A program made the position numbers and the translations under genes. A stretch of DNA of 64,000 nt from the NCBI RefSeq assembly GCF_001307295.1, contig NZ_CP012700.1:2111001-2175000 (forward strand), read 5' to 3'. This DNA comes from Sphingopyxis macrogoltabida (GTDB taxonomy: Bacteria > Pseudomonadota > Alphaproteobacteria > Sphingomonadales > Sphingomonadaceae). A model generated the notes under the pieces. It did no database searches, was not told the origin of the DNA, and saw nothing but the letters and a program-made list of their open reading frames with translations. Shown here piece by piece: positions 41,114 through 49,860 of the stretch (position 1 is its first letter; the number at the start of each line of letters is the position of its first letter).

Positions 41114-41160
41114 GGCCCCGTCTTAGGGGCGCGCCGCGGTCTTGTCGAAGGGTGATATGG

Positions 41161-41253
41161 GTGGGAGCCGGAACGACCCGCAGCGAATTCGTTGCGGCTG
41201 CTTCCTTCCGGACCTGACCGGGTTGGCGAAGACTGCGTCCGCCCGACTCCCGC
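41161..41253 (-). ncRNA. ffs: signal recognition particle RNA (4.5S type)
   Basis: On the minus strand the conserved apical loop GGTCAGGTCCGGAAGGAAGC is present (41202-41223 area) with the closing stem GGGAGTCGG / CCGGCTCCC at the ends. About 93 nt. Pairs with Ffh for co-translational targeting. Exact ends are estimated from the terminal stem. Confidence 0.9.
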
Positions 41254-41326
41254 GGCGCATATGGCGGGGAAGACGGCGAATTGCAAGGCGTGCCTGCCAG
41301 AGGCCGGTCAGGTTCGCGGATGGCGG

Positions 41327-42208
41327 TCAGCCGGTGGTTTCGATCGTCTCCACCGTCAGGCGTGTCGCCTCGGCAATCACCGCGCTGGCCTCATCCCCCG
41401 TCACTGCCGACCGGTCGAGGTAGATCGCGATGACATATTTGCGCCCGTCCGGCGCCTCGACAAACGCGACGTCGTTATAGGCGTTGCCGCAGGTTCCCGT
41501 CTTGTCGCCCGCGATCCAGCCTTGCGGCAATCCGGCACGGATACGCTTGCGGCCGGTTTCGCTTTCGATCATCCAGCCGCGGAGCTGCTGGCGATGCCCG
41601 GCGCCCAGCCGGTTGCCAAAAACATAGCCGGCAGCGCTGGTCGCCATCGCGATCGGCGTCGTGGTATCGCGTTGGTCGCCCGGTGCATTTTCATTGAGTT
41701 CCGGCTCGATCCGGTCGAGCCGCGTGACGCTGTCGCCCGCCCGGCGCAGCGCGGCCGTGAAGGCAGCGGGCCCGCCCATCTGCTTCAGGATCAGGTTCGC
41801 GGCGCTGTTGTCGCTGAGCACCACCGCGTCGCGCGCCGCCATGCCGAGCTGCTGCTCGCCGCGCCCGTCGGGGCCGACGCGTTTCTCGGTGCCCGGCGAC
41901 CAGGACACCAGATCGGCGCGGGTAAAGGCGAGCGGCGTCCGCAGCGAAACGCCCTTCGCCGCGCGTTCGAGCACCTGCCCCGCCAGCAGCAGCTTGAAGG
42001 TCGAGCACATCGCGAAGCGTTCGTGACCGCGGTCGGCGGAGACCAGCTTGCCGCGCGCATCGACGACCGCGATGCCGAGCCGGCCGCCGCTGCGCGCTTC
42101 GAGATCGCGGATCGCCTTGGCCTGGATCACCGAATCGCCGGTCGGCTCGCCGGGCAACGCGGCGCAGGCAGACGTCGCGAGCAGAACGGCAGCGAAAAGT
42201 ATCCGCAT
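41327..42208 (-). CDS. class A beta-lactamase with Cys69 and Cys238 (carbapenemase-type signature)
   Basis: 293 residues. Signal or lipoprotein-like N-terminus. Active-site motifs: C-S-T-F-K (nucleophile Ser70 in class A numbering, preceded by Cys at 69), SDN (130-132), E-P-E-L-N with Glu166, and K-T-G-T-C-G with Thr237 and Cys238. Cys69 plus Cys238 form the disulfide seen in KPC, SME, NMC-A and GES. A Trp aligns with position 105 (LVSWSP), as in KPC. Substrate range is not proven. The start overlaps the ferredoxin stop by one base, an odd place for a resistance gene. Confidence 0.92.
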   Translation of the reverse strand: MRILFAAVLLATSACAALPGEPTGDSVIQAKAIRDLEARSGGRLGIAVVDARGKLVSADRGHERFAMCSTFKLLLAGQVLERAAKGVSLRTPLAFTRADLVSWSPGTEKRVGPDGRGEQQLGMAARDAVVLSDNSAANLILKQMGGPAAFTAALRRAGDSVTRLDRIEPELNENAPGDQRDTTTPIAMATSAAGYVFGNRLGAGHRQQLRGWMIESETGRKRIRAGLPQGWIAGDKTGTCGNAYNDVAFVEAPDGRKYVIAIYLDRSAVTGDEASAVIAEATRLTVETIETTG

Positions 42209-42543
42209 CAGCGCGGCCCCTGCATGTTGCGGCTTTCGGCCGGAATATGGACCGTCAGCCCGTCGAGCGCATCGGTCAGCACGATCTGGCAGGCGAGCCG
42301 GCTGGTGCGGCGCACCCCGGCGGCGAGGTCGAGCATATCCTCTTCCATCTCGCTCGCTTCGGGCAACCGGTCGAAATCCTCTTTGGCGACGATGACATGG
42401 CAGGTTGAACAGGCCATCTGGCCTTCGCAGGTGCCCTCGAGCGGCATCAGATGCGCCTGCGCGACGTCGAGCAGGATCGAGCCGGGCTCGGCCTCAGCCT
42501 CGGTGCGCTGTTTGCCGTCGGCATGGATGAAAGTGACGCGCAT
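42208..42543 (-). CDS. 2Fe-2S ferredoxin
   Basis: 111 residues. Adrenodoxin-type cluster ligands: C-E-G-Q-M-A-C-S-T-C near residue 38 plus a later Cys in SRLACQIVLT. N-terminus MRVTFIHADGKQRTEAE. Supplies electrons in iron-sulfur assembly or P450 and ring-hydroxylation chains; here it shares overlapping ends with the cysteine desulfurase (upstream) and the beta-lactamase (downstream). Start ATG at 42543. Confidence 0.94.
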   Translation of the reverse strand: MRVTFIHADGKQRTEAEAEPGSILLDVAQAHLMPLEGTCEGQMACSTCHVIVAKEDFDRLPEASEMEEDMLDLAAGVRRTSRLACQIVLTDALDGLTVHIPAESRNMQGPR

Positions 42544-43646
42544 CAGTTCACCCCCTGAAGACGCGCGGCTTCCCTGATCGCAGTCAGGCCGTCGCGCAGG
42601 TCCTGCTCCGACGTATAGCGTCCCCAGCCGAGGCGGATCGAGGCGCGCGCGTCGGCTTCGCTGACGCCCATCGCGCGCAGCACATGGCTGACCTTGCCCG
42701 ACCCGCTGCCGCACGCGCTGCCGAGCGAGAAGGCGACTTCGCGCGCGTCGGACATCAGCCGGAGACCGTTCACGCCCTCCCGCCGCACGTTGAGATTGCC
42801 GTGATAGCGGCGCTCCGCATCGCCGTTGATCGTCCATTCGGGGAGCATGTCGAGCGCGAGCGACCAGAGGCGTTCGACATGCGCAGCGTCCGCGTCGAAA
42901 CGCTCGGCCGCCAGCGCCGCGGCGGCGCCGAAGCCGGCACATAGCGCGGGCGAGACGGTTCCCGAACGCATTCCCTGCTCCTGCGCGCCGCCGAACATCA
43001 GAGGTTCGAGATCGATCCCGTCGCGCACCCACAGCGCGCCGATCCCCTTGGGGCCATGGATCTTATGCGCCGAGAGCGCGATAAGGTCGGCGCCGTCGGG
43101 GATCGCGACGCGGCCATAGCCCTGCACCGCGTCGCAGAGGAGAAGGCTGTTTTTCGCGTGCGCAGCGGCAGCAAAATCAGCGACGGGCTGTACCGTGCCG
43201 ACCTCGTTGTTGACCAGCATCGTCGCGACGATGCCGTTTTCGGGGATCAGCGCCGCGTCGGGCGGCAGCGCCAGCCCCGCGCTGTCGACGGGGAGGTTTT
43301 GGGCGCTCAGCCGTTCGAGACATTGCAGCGATGCCGCATGCTCGATGCTGAGCCCCGCGACGCCTCCAGGTTTCGCCTTGGCGCCGTTGAACAGCGCCCA
43401 ATTGAGCGCTTCGGTCGCGCCTGAGGTGAAGATGACGCGCCCGCCCTGCGGCAGCAGCGCCGCGACCTGATCGCGCGCGACCTCGACCGCGGCGGCGGCG
43501 GCACGGCCGGCCTTGTGCGTGCTCGACGGGTTTGCGAAGCCATCCCCCCCGAAATCGTCGGCGCCGGCTCCTTCAAGCCAGCGCAGCATCGCCTCGCGCG
43601 CCTCGGGAGCGAGCGGCGTAGTGGCTTGATAGTCGAGGTAAATCAT
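42543..43646 (-). CDS. cysteine desulfurase (NifS/IscS family)
   Basis: 367 residues. PLP-binding Lys in SAHKIHGPKGIGALW near residue 195 and an active-loop Cys in LGSACGSGSGKVSHVL near 318; also SGATEALNWAL. Removes sulfur from cysteine for Fe-S cluster synthesis. Start at ATG 43646. The rest of an isc/suf operon is not present. A Fur-like palindrome lies 19 bases upstream. Confidence 0.93.
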   Translation of the reverse strand: MIYLDYQATTPLAPEAREAMLRWLEGAGADDFGGDGFANPSSTHKAGRAAAAAVEVARDQVAALLPQGGRVIFTSGATEALNWALFNGAKAKPGGVAGLSIEHAASLQCLERLSAQNLPVDSAGLALPPDAALIPENGIVATMLVNNEVGTVQPVADFAAAAHAKNSLLLCDAVQGYGRVAIPDGADLIALSAHKIHGPKGIGALWVRDGIDLEPLMFGGAQEQGMRSGTVSPALCAGFGAAAALAAERFDADAAHVERLWSLALDMLPEWTINGDAERRYHGNLNVRREGVNGLRLMSDAREVAFSLGSACGSGSGKVSHVLRAMGVSEADARASIRLGWGRYTSEQDLRDGLTAIREAARLQGVN

Positions 43647-43664
43647 TCGCCGCGAGAGTCCTTA

Positions 43665-43681
43665 TTGCGAACCATTCGCAA
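43665..43681. promoter_or_regulatory. 7-3-7 palindrome resembling a Fur/iron-response operator
   Basis: TTGCGAA-CCA-TTCGCAA, perfect, 19 bases upstream of the cysteine desulfurase start and in the intergenic region shared with a divergent hydrolase. Alphaproteobacterial Fur sites often have TGCGAAT-ATTCGCA-like cores. Suggests iron control of the Fe-S genes; no Fur is encoded here. Confidence 0.5.
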
Positions 43682-43785
43682 AATTTGCATGTTGAGACCT
43701 ATTTTCTATATAGGCGCCATCCTCGCTCCGCCACCCCGCCGTCCGGCGAATCGGTGGCAAGCCCCAGAAACATAAAGGTGCGCCC

Positions 43786-44442
43786 ATGCCCGACGTGATT
43801 TTCCCCGGCCCCGAAGGCCGTATCGAAGGCCGTTTCTCGCCGCCGCCGCGGCCGCGCGCGCCGGTCGCGCTGATCCTGCACCCGCATCCGCAGGGCGGCG
43901 GCACGATGAACGACCGCATCACCCAGGCGATGTACAAGAGCTTCGTCGCGCGCGGCTTTGCGGTGCTACGCTTCAACTTTCGCGGCGTCGGCCGCAGCCA
44001 GGGCACGTTCGACAACGGCATCGGCGAACTCTCCGATGCCGCATCGGCGCTCGACTGGGTGCAGTCGATCCACCCCGAAGCGCAGACGACGTGGATCGCG
44101 GGCTTCAGCTTCGGCGCATGGATCGGCATGCAGCTTTTGATGCGCCGCCCCGAAATCCGCGGCTTCCTGTCGGTCGCACCGCCGGCGAACATGTACGACT
44201 TCAGCTTCCTCGCCCCCTGCCCCTCGTCGGGCATCATCGTCGCGGGCGGACAGGACGAGATCGTGCCGCCGGGGGCGGTGCAGAAGCTGGTCGACAAGCT
44301 GCGCACCCAAAAGGGCATCACGATCCATCACGACGAGATTCCGCGCGCCAACCATTTCTTCGAGCATGAGCTCGACCAGTTGATGAAGTCGCTCGACAAC
44401 TATCTGGATATGCGGCTCGCGCCCGATTCGCCGATCCGCTGA
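43786..44442 (+). CDS. alpha/beta hydrolase (dienelactone-hydrolase-like superfamily)
   Basis: 218 residues. HPHPQGGGTMND oxyanion region, RFNFRGVGRSQG, nucleophile elbow G-F-S-F-G (Ser near 108), late Asp in GGQDEIVPP and His in PRANHFFEHE complete a triad. Matches the family of unspecified serine hydrolases with this HPHPQGGG motif. Divergent from the Fe-S genes. Confidence 0.85.
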   Translation: MPDVIFPGPEGRIEGRFSPPPRPRAPVALILHPHPQGGGTMNDRITQAMYKSFVARGFAVLRFNFRGVGRSQGTFDNGIGELSDAASALDWVQSIHPEAQTTWIAGFSFGAWIGMQLLMRRPEIRGFLSVAPPANMYDFSFLAPCPSSGIIVAGGQDEIVPPGAVQKLVDKLRTQKGITIHHDEIPRANHFFEHELDQLMKSLDNYLDMRLAPDSPIR

Positions 44443-44448
44443 CCAACG

Positions 44449-45150
44449 CTAATCGAGCAGGCCCGCCTGCTCGATCATCGCGGCGGGCATATAGACGAAC
44501 AGGATTAGCGCAAGCTCGCCGCAGAGGATCGCGGCGATCGCGCGGATCCAACCGCCGCGTCCTTCGCCGGCATAATATTGGCGGACGGCGAAGATGGTGA
44601 AGCCGAGCCCAAAGGCAAGCCGCGTCAGGTTGCGCCCGATGCTGCGGTCGGTCAGGAACAATTGCATCGCCAGATCGACCGCGACGACGAGCAATGTCGC
44701 CTGTGCGAGGACGTAGAGCCGCATCACCATCGTACCGAACAGGCCGGCTGACCCGCCGCGATAGAAGACGAAGTGCAGCACCAGCGCCGAAATCAGTGCC
44801 GAGAGCAGCGGGATGACAAGCGGCTCCTGCTGCAGCGTCTCGATCACCGACAGCTCGGTCGTCGTGCTGCCCGGCAGAAAGCGCGCGCGCAGTGCGTAAT
44901 TCAAGGCGAGCGCAACCGCGATATAGGGCACCGCCTTGACCAATATGTCGCGGTCGCTTTCGATGTAGCGGCGGATCAGCGCGCCGGGTTGCCGGAACAG
45001 CCCGATCAGCGTGTGGAGGACGCCCTTTTCCCACCAGTTTTCGGCGAGTTCGCTCATCACGGTACGGCGGTCGATCGGTTGGGGTTGCAAATCCTTGCCG
45101 CAATCGGGGCAATATCGCCCAACCCGCCGGTGTGCGCAATCGGCGGTCAT
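44449..45150 (-). CDS. DUF3667 membrane protein
   Basis: 233 residues. N-terminal zinc ribbon-like CPDCGKDLQ (first Cys in TADCAHRRV), then about five TM helices. This is the pattern of DUF3667 proteins. Function unknown. The start overlaps the next upstream small gene (ATGA). Confidence 0.85.
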   Translation of the reverse strand: MTADCAHRRVGRYCPDCGKDLQPQPIDRRTVMSELAENWWEKGVLHTLIGLFRQPGALIRRYIESDRDILVKAVPYIAVALALNYALRARFLPGSTTTELSVIETLQQEPLVIPLLSALISALVLHFVFYRGGSAGLFGTMVMRLYVLAQATLLVVAVDLAMQLFLTDRSIGRNLTRLAFGLGFTIFAVRQYYAGEGRGGWIRAIAAILCGELALILFVYMPAAMIEQAGLLD

Positions 45151-45341
45151 TCGCCGCCGTGGACGCTGGCGGCGGCTTCCTTGGTCGGGATCGTCCAGAT
45201 CGCCACATTGGCGAACATGACGAGCGCCGCGATCACCATCAGCAACGCGCGGCGCCGGTCGCCATGCCGGAACACCATCACCGCACCGCCGAGCAATGCC
45301 AGCCCGGTCAGCATCACGATCGAAAGCAGAAGGTCGCCCAT
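45147..45341 (-). CDS. two-TM small membrane protein
   Basis: 64 residues with two hydrophobic segments (about 4-24 and 30-50) and a short tail. Coupled by a 4-base overlap to the DUF3667 gene, so both are probably one unit. No family recognised. Confidence 0.7.
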   Translation of the reverse strand: MGDLLLSIVMLTGLALLGGAVMVFRHGDRRRALLMVIAALVMFANVAIWTIPTKEAAASVHGGE

Positions 45342-45488
45342 GGCGACGCTCTATGCGAGCACTCCCAAGTGGTCAAACCGGCTTTGTGACAAAATACGGT
45401 CAAAAAGGCGCCGCCGCTTATGGCCAAGCCGGGCGGCTTCGCCTAAAGCGCGCTCATCGATTCCCTAACCCTTGCGGGAGCCGCGCCG

Positions 45489-45941
45489 ATGCGCCTTGCC
45501 ATAGCCTCTGACCATGCCGCCTGGGAGCTGAAAGCCCTGCTCGCCGACTGGCTTCGCGAACAGGGGCATGAGGTCGAGGATCTCGGCACTAACGGTCCCG
45601 ACAGCGTCGACTATCCCGATTATGGCTACCGCCTCGCCGAAGCGATCGCCGACGGACGCGCCGAGCGCGGCGTTGCGCTTTGCGGTTCGGGCATCGGCAT
45701 CTCGATCTCGGTCAACCGCAACCCCGCCGCGCGCTGCGCCCTCGTTTCCGAGCCGCTGTCGGCGAAGCTGTCGCGCGAACACAACGATGCCAATGTCATC
45801 GCGATGGGCGCGCGCCTGACCGGCATCGACATGGCAAAGGCCTGCCTCGACGCCTTCCTCTCGACCGAATTCGCCGGCGACCGCCACGCGCGCCGCGTCG
45901 ACAAGCTTTCCAATCCGCCACAACTGGAGACCAGCCGATGA
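45489..45941 (+). CDS. rpiB: ribose-5-phosphate isomerase B
   Basis: 150 residues. LacAB/RpiB motifs: SDHAAWELK near residue 8, [29 protein letters not shown] with the catalytic Cys, and [12 protein letters not shown]. Interconverts ribose- and ribulose-5-phosphate. Stop overlaps the glyA start by 4 bases, the usual rpiB-glyA-nrdR order in alphaproteobacteria. Confidence 0.95.
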   Translation: MRLAIASDHAAWELKALLADWLREQGHEVEDLGTNGPDSVDYPDYGYRLAEAIADGRAERGVALCGSGIGISISVNRNPAARCALVSEPLSAKLSREHNDANVIAMGARLTGIDMAKACLDAFLSTEFAGDRHARRVDKLSNPPQLETSR

Positions 45942-47245
45942 CCACCAACACGCTCGACAAGCCCATCAAATCGGCCGGCTATTTCACCGATGGCGTCGGC
46001 GCGACCGATCCCGCCGTCGCGGCAGCGATGAAGCATGAACTCGAACGCGAACAGCATCAGATCGAACTGATCGCGTCGGAGAACATCGTCTCGAAGGCGG
46101 TGCTCGAGGCGCAGGGCAGCGTCTTCACCAACAAATATGCCGAGGGTTATCCCGGCCGCCGCTACTATCAGGGCTGCGCCCCCTCGGACGAGGTCGAACA
46201 GCTCGCGATCGACCGCGCCAAGCAGCTTTTCGACTGCGGCTATGTCAACGTCCAGCCGCACTCGGGCGCGCAAGCCAACGGCGCGGTGATGCTGGCGCTG
46301 ACCAAGCCCGGCGCGACGATCCTCGGCATGAGCCTCGACGCCGGCGGCCACCTGACCCACGGCGCCCCGCCCGCCATGTCGGGCAAATGGTTCAACGCGG
46401 TTCAGTACGGCGTCCGCCCCGACGACCATCTTGTCGATTTCGACCAGGTCGAGGCGCTGGCGAAGGAACATCGTCCCTCACTGATCATCGCCGGCGGTTC
46501 GGCCTATCCGCGCACGCTCGACTTCGCGCGCTTCCGCCAGATCGCCGACGATGTCGGCGCGCTGCTGATGGTCGACATGGCGCATTTCGCCGGCCTCGTC
46601 GCCGGCGGCGCGCACCCCTCGCCGCTCCCGCACGCGCATGTCGTCACGACGACGACGCACAAGACGCTGCGCGGTCCGCGCGGCGGCATGATCCTGACCA
46701 ACGACGAAGCGATCGCCAAGCGGATCAACTCGGCGGTCTTCCCGGGCCTGCAGGGCGGCCCATTGATGCACGTCATCGCCGCCAAGGCAGTGGCATTCGG
46801 CGAAGCGCTTCGTCCCGAATTCAAGGATTACGCGCATGCGACCGTCGCCAATGCGCAGGCGCTCGCCGGCCGGCTCAAGGCACGCGGCGCTGACGTGGTC
46901 GCGGGCGGCACCGACACGCACCTCGCGCTGATCGACCTCCGCCCGCTCGGCGTCACCGGCCGCGATGCTGACGAGGCGCTCGAACGCAGCGCGATCACCT
47001 GCAACAAGAATGGCATCCCCTTCGATCCGCTGCCGCCGATCAAGACCAGCGGCATCCGCGTCGGCTCGCCCGCGGGCACGACGCGCGGCTTCGGCGTCGC
47101 CGAGTTCGAGGAAATCGGCGATATGGTCGCCGACGTGCTCGAAGCGCTGCGCGACAAGGGCGAGCATGGCGATGCCGATGTCGAGGCCGATGTGCGGGGG
47201 CGCGTCCGCGCGCTGTGCGAGCGTTTCCCCATCTATCAGGGATAA
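45938..47245 (+). CDS. glyA: serine hydroxymethyltransferase
   Basis: 435 residues. [36 protein letters not shown] Lys in [16 protein letters not shown] near residue 243, and the C-terminal [14 protein letters not shown]. Transfers a one-carbon unit between serine and glycine with tetrahydrofolate. Start at the ATG inside the rpiB stop; the frame is open further upstream but only as a shadow. Confidence 0.98.
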   Translation: MTTNTLDKPIKSAGYFTDGVGATDPAVAAAMKHELEREQHQIELIASENIVSKAVLEAQGSVFTNKYAEGYPGRRYYQGCAPSDEVEQLAIDRAKQLFDCGYVNVQPHSGAQANGAVMLALTKPGATILGMSLDAGGHLTHGAPPAMSGKWFNAVQYGVRPDDHLVDFDQVEALAKEHRPSLIIAGGSAYPRTLDFARFRQIADDVGALLMVDMAHFAGLVAGGAHPSPLPHAHVVTTTTHKTLRGPRGGMILTNDEAIAKRINSAVFPGLQGGPLMHVIAAKAVAFGEALRPEFKDYAHATVANAQALAGRLKARGADVVAGGTDTHLALIDLRPLGVTGRDADEALERSAITCNKNGIPFDPLPPIKTSGIRVGSPAGTTRGFGVAEFEEIGDMVADVLEALRDKGEHGDADVEADVRGRVRALCERFPIYQG

Positions 47246-47249
47246 GGCG

Positions 47250-47468
47250 ATGGCGCGGCAGCACCCCGAAGAGCCGACGCTGGTCGAACTGACGATCGAA
47301 GAGGTCAAAGCGATGGGCAAGCAAGGATTGGACCATCCCTCGACGCGCCCGGTGCTCGTTGGAGCTGGGATCGGTACCGTGCTGGGTGCGGCGCTGCCGG
47401 TGGTGAGTTGGCCGGTCGGCCTTTTTGTCGGGGCGGCGGTCGTGCTGTTCAATCGGGTGAAGCGCTAA
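47250..47468 (+). CDS. small membrane protein between glyA and nrdR
   Basis: 72 residues with an N-terminal helical part (MARQHPEEPTLVELTIEEVK) and one glycine-rich TM segment (VLVGAGIGTVLGAALPVVSW). Four bases after glyA, three before nrdR, so it is part of the operon. Family unknown. Confidence 0.7.
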   Translation: MARQHPEEPTLVELTIEEVKAMGKQGLDHPSTRPVLVGAGIGTVLGAALPVVSWPVGLFVGAAVVLFNRVKR

Positions 47469-47471
47469 CCG

Positions 47472-47936
47472 ATGCGTTGCCCCTATTGCGGCCATGAAGA
47501 CAGCCAGGTGAAGGACAGCCGTCCGACCGAGGACGGCGCCGCGATTCGCCGTCGCCGCCAGTGCGAGGATTGCGGCGCGCGCTTCACGACCTTCGAGCGT
47601 ATCCAGCTCCGCGAAGTCGCGGTCCTGAAGGCAGGCGGCAGCCGCGAGCCGTTCGACCGCGAAAAATTGATGCGCAGCGTCCAGATCGCGTGCCGCAAGC
47701 GGCCGATCGACGGCGCGCGGATCGAGCGGCTGGTGTCGGGTATCCAGCGCCAGCTCGAAACCTCGGGCGAGAGCGAGGTGCAGGCGGCGCAGATCGGCGC
47801 GATGGTGATGGAAGCGCTGAAGGGCTTCGACAATGTCGCCTATATCCGCTTCGCCAGCGTCTATCGCGACTTCACCGAGGCCAGGGATTTCGAGGAATTC
47901 GCCTCGAGCGTCGCCGAGGCGGCGAAAAAAAGTTGA
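47472..47936 (+). CDS. nrdR: transcriptional repressor NrdR
   Basis: 154 residues. Zinc ribbon [16 protein letters not shown] / [18 protein letters not shown], then an ATP-cone domain ([20 protein letters not shown]). Controls ribonucleotide reductase genes in response to (d)ATP. The stop overlaps the trmJ TTG start. Confidence 0.97.
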   Translation: MRCPYCGHEDSQVKDSRPTEDGAAIRRRRQCEDCGARFTTFERIQLREVAVLKAGGSREPFDREKLMRSVQIACRKRPIDGARIERLVSGIQRQLETSGESEVQAAQIGAMVMEALKGFDNVAYIRFASVYRDFTEARDFEEFASSVAEAAKKS

Positions 47937-48670
47937 ACCTCGCCCCGCCCCCCGTCATCGTCCTCGTCCGTCCGCAGCTTGGCGAGAATATCGGCAAGGC
48001 GGCGCGCGCGATGCTCAATTTCGGGCTGACCGAGCTACGCCTCGTCGCACCGCGCGACGGCTGGCCGAATCCCGATGCCGGGCCGGCCGCGTCGGGCGCC
48101 GATATCGTGCTGGCCGGGGCGCAGGTATTCGACAGCGTCGCCGAGGCGGTTGCCGATTGCACGCATATCTATGCGACCACGGTGCGCAAACGCGGGGTCA
48201 CCAAGCCGGTGCTCACCCCCGAAGCGGCGGCGAAACAGGTCCATGCGACCGCCGGGCGATCGGCCTATATCTTCGGTCCGGAGCGGTCCGGCCTCGAAAC
48301 CGACGACGTCGCGCTCGCGCACAGCATCGTCACGGTGCCGATCAATCCCGAATTCGGGTCGCTCAACCTTGCGCAGGCGGTGATCCTGCTTGCCTATGAA
48401 TGGTCGAAGGGCGTCGCGCTGGCGAGCCCCCCCGAAGTCCCGCTCGACCCGCCGGCGGATCATGGCGAGATGGAGCAGCTGATCCAGCATTTCATCCGCG
48501 ACCTCGACAAGACGGGCTATTTCTTCCCCGCCGACCGCACCGAGGCGACGCTGCGGACGCTGCGAACCATGCTGACGAAGACCGGCTGGTCCTATAACGA
48601 TATCAGGATGATGCACGGCATCGTTGCGACGCTGGGTAAAGCGCGCAAATCGGCACGAACCGCGGATTAA
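47933..48670 (+). CDS. trmJ: tRNA (cytidine/uridine-2'-O-)-methyltransferase TrmJ-like
   Basis: 245 residues, SPOUT knot methylase: [19 protein letters not shown] near residue 16, [26 protein letters not shown] and the knot segment [21 protein letters not shown], followed by the TrmJ C-terminal extension. Methylates wobble-region residue 32 in some tRNAs. TTG start overlapping the nrdR stop (TTGA) chosen since it gives [14 protein letters not shown]; the upstream open frame is a shadow. Overlaps the convergent chorismate mutase by 4 bases. Confidence 0.92.
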   Translation: MNLAPPPVIVLVRPQLGENIGKAARAMLNFGLTELRLVAPRDGWPNPDAGPAASGADIVLAGAQVFDSVAEAVADCTHIYATTVRKRGVTKPVLTPEAAAKQVHATAGRSAYIFGPERSGLETDDVALAHSIVTVPINPEFGSLNLAQAVILLAYEWSKGVALASPPEVPLDPPADHGEMEQLIQHFIRDLDKTGYFFPADRTEATLRTLRTMLTKTGWSYNDIRMMHGIVATLGKARKSARTAD

Positions 48671-48975
48671 GCCCGTTCGCGGTCCCAGCGGTCGAATTCA
48701 TAGGCGATCGACTGTTCGACCAGCTCGTTCCACACCGCGCGCAGCCGGTCGGGTTCGAGCCCCGCAGCCGCGGCCGCGCGCGCGACATTGTCGAGCACCT
48801 CGGCCTTGCGGGCCTCGTCGCGGACCGCCTCGCGGTCGGGCTTGATCCGGGCGGCCGCATCCATATAGCCGAAGCGGCGGACGAGCAGCGTGACCAGTTC
48901 GCGGTCGACCTGGTCGACCCCGGCGCGGACCTCGATCATCGTTTCGCACTGTTCGGGAAGTTTGGCGGACGTCAT
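48667..48975 (-). CDS. chorismate mutase-like protein (AroQ/PchB type)
   Basis: 102 residues: CETMIEVRAGVDQVDRELVT, LLVRRFGYMDAAARIK, REAVRDEARKAEVLDNVARA, VWNELVEQSIAYE. This spacing matches short chorismate mutase / isochorismate-pyruvate lyase relatives. Second member in the window; which one feeds Phe/Tyr synthesis is unclear. Confidence 0.85.
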   Translation of the reverse strand: MTSAKLPEQCETMIEVRAGVDQVDRELVTLLVRRFGYMDAAARIKPDREAVRDEARKAEVLDNVARAAAAAGLEPDRLRAVWNELVEQSIAYEFDRWDRERA

Positions 48976-49176
48976 GGCCGCTGCCTTTAGCGGCTTTTTC
49001 CGCCCTGTCGAGCCGCGGCTGCAAGGCTTGACTTTACGCCGGCCGCCGTCTAGTCGCGCGCCTTCGCAATGGACCCCGCACCCCGGTGAAGCGGCGGTCG
49101 CATATGGCATCGGTCCATATGGTGCGACCCGGGACCCGCCGAAATCCTTCGGCACACAGCAAATTGGAGACGACAT

Positions 49177-49788
49177 ATGTCGAAGCGCCAGAGCGCCAAG
49201 TATAAACTCGACCGCCGGATGGGCGAAAACATCTGGGGTCGCCCGAAGAGCCCGGTCAACCGCCGCGAATATGGCCCCGGCCAGCACGGCCAGCGCCGCA
49301 AGGGCAAGATGTCGGACTTCGGCATCCAGCTCCGCGCGAAGCAGAAGCTCAAGGGCTATTACGGCGACATCACCGAGAAGCAGTTCAAGAAGAACTATTT
49401 CGAAGCGTCGCGGATGAAGGGCGACACCGGCCAGAACCTGATCGGCTTGCTCGAGCGCCGTCTCGACGCGGTCGTCTACCGCTCGAAGTTCACCCCGACC
49501 ATCTTCTCGGCGCGCCAGCTCGTCAGCCACGGCCACGTCTATGTCAACGGCGTGAAGTGCAACATCGCCAGCCGCCTCGTGAAGCCGGGCGACGAAGTCA
49601 CCCTCGGCAAGAAGGCGCAGGAAATGGCGCTGGTCGCCGAAGCGCAGAGCCTGCCCGAGCGCGACCTGCCCGAATATCTCGCCATCGACGGCACCAAGGC
49701 GACCTTCGTCCGCGTCCCGACGCTCGACGAAGTGCCCTATCCGGTGAAGATGGAACCGAATCTGGTCGTCGAATTCTATTCGCGCTGA
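49177..49788 (+). CDS. rpsD: 30S ribosomal protein S4
   Basis: 203 residues, full length: [38 protein letters not shown], and the S4 domain [20 protein letters not shown] followed by [23 protein letters not shown]. Binds 16S rRNA early in assembly. Followed by a strong terminator at 49814. Confidence 0.98.
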   Translation: MSKRQSAKYKLDRRMGENIWGRPKSPVNRREYGPGQHGQRRKGKMSDFGIQLRAKQKLKGYYGDITEKQFKKNYFEASRMKGDTGQNLIGLLERRLDAVVYRSKFTPTIFSARQLVSHGHVYVNGVKCNIASRLVKPGDEVTLGKKAQEMALVAEAQSLPERDLPEYLAIDGTKATFVRVPTLDEVPYPVKMEPNLVVEFYSR

Positions 49789-49813
49789 TCGGATTTCCTT
49801 CGATATCGAACGC

Positions 49814-49845
49814 AAAGGGGCGGCCTGTACGGGCCGCCCCTTTTT
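49814..49845 (+). terminator. rho-independent terminator of rpsD
   Basis: Perfect stem AAAGGGGCGGCC / GGCCGCCCCTTT with a six-base loop and a following T-run (49841-49845). Also near the end of the convergent S9 peptidase gene and could serve both. Confidence 0.9.
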
Positions 49846-49860
49846 CGTTGGGGGCCGCGT

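Noticed and set aside
49028..49054. TTGACT...TCTAGT as an rpsD promoter
   Set aside because: The spacing is only 15 bases and the -10 match is weak; not enough to report.
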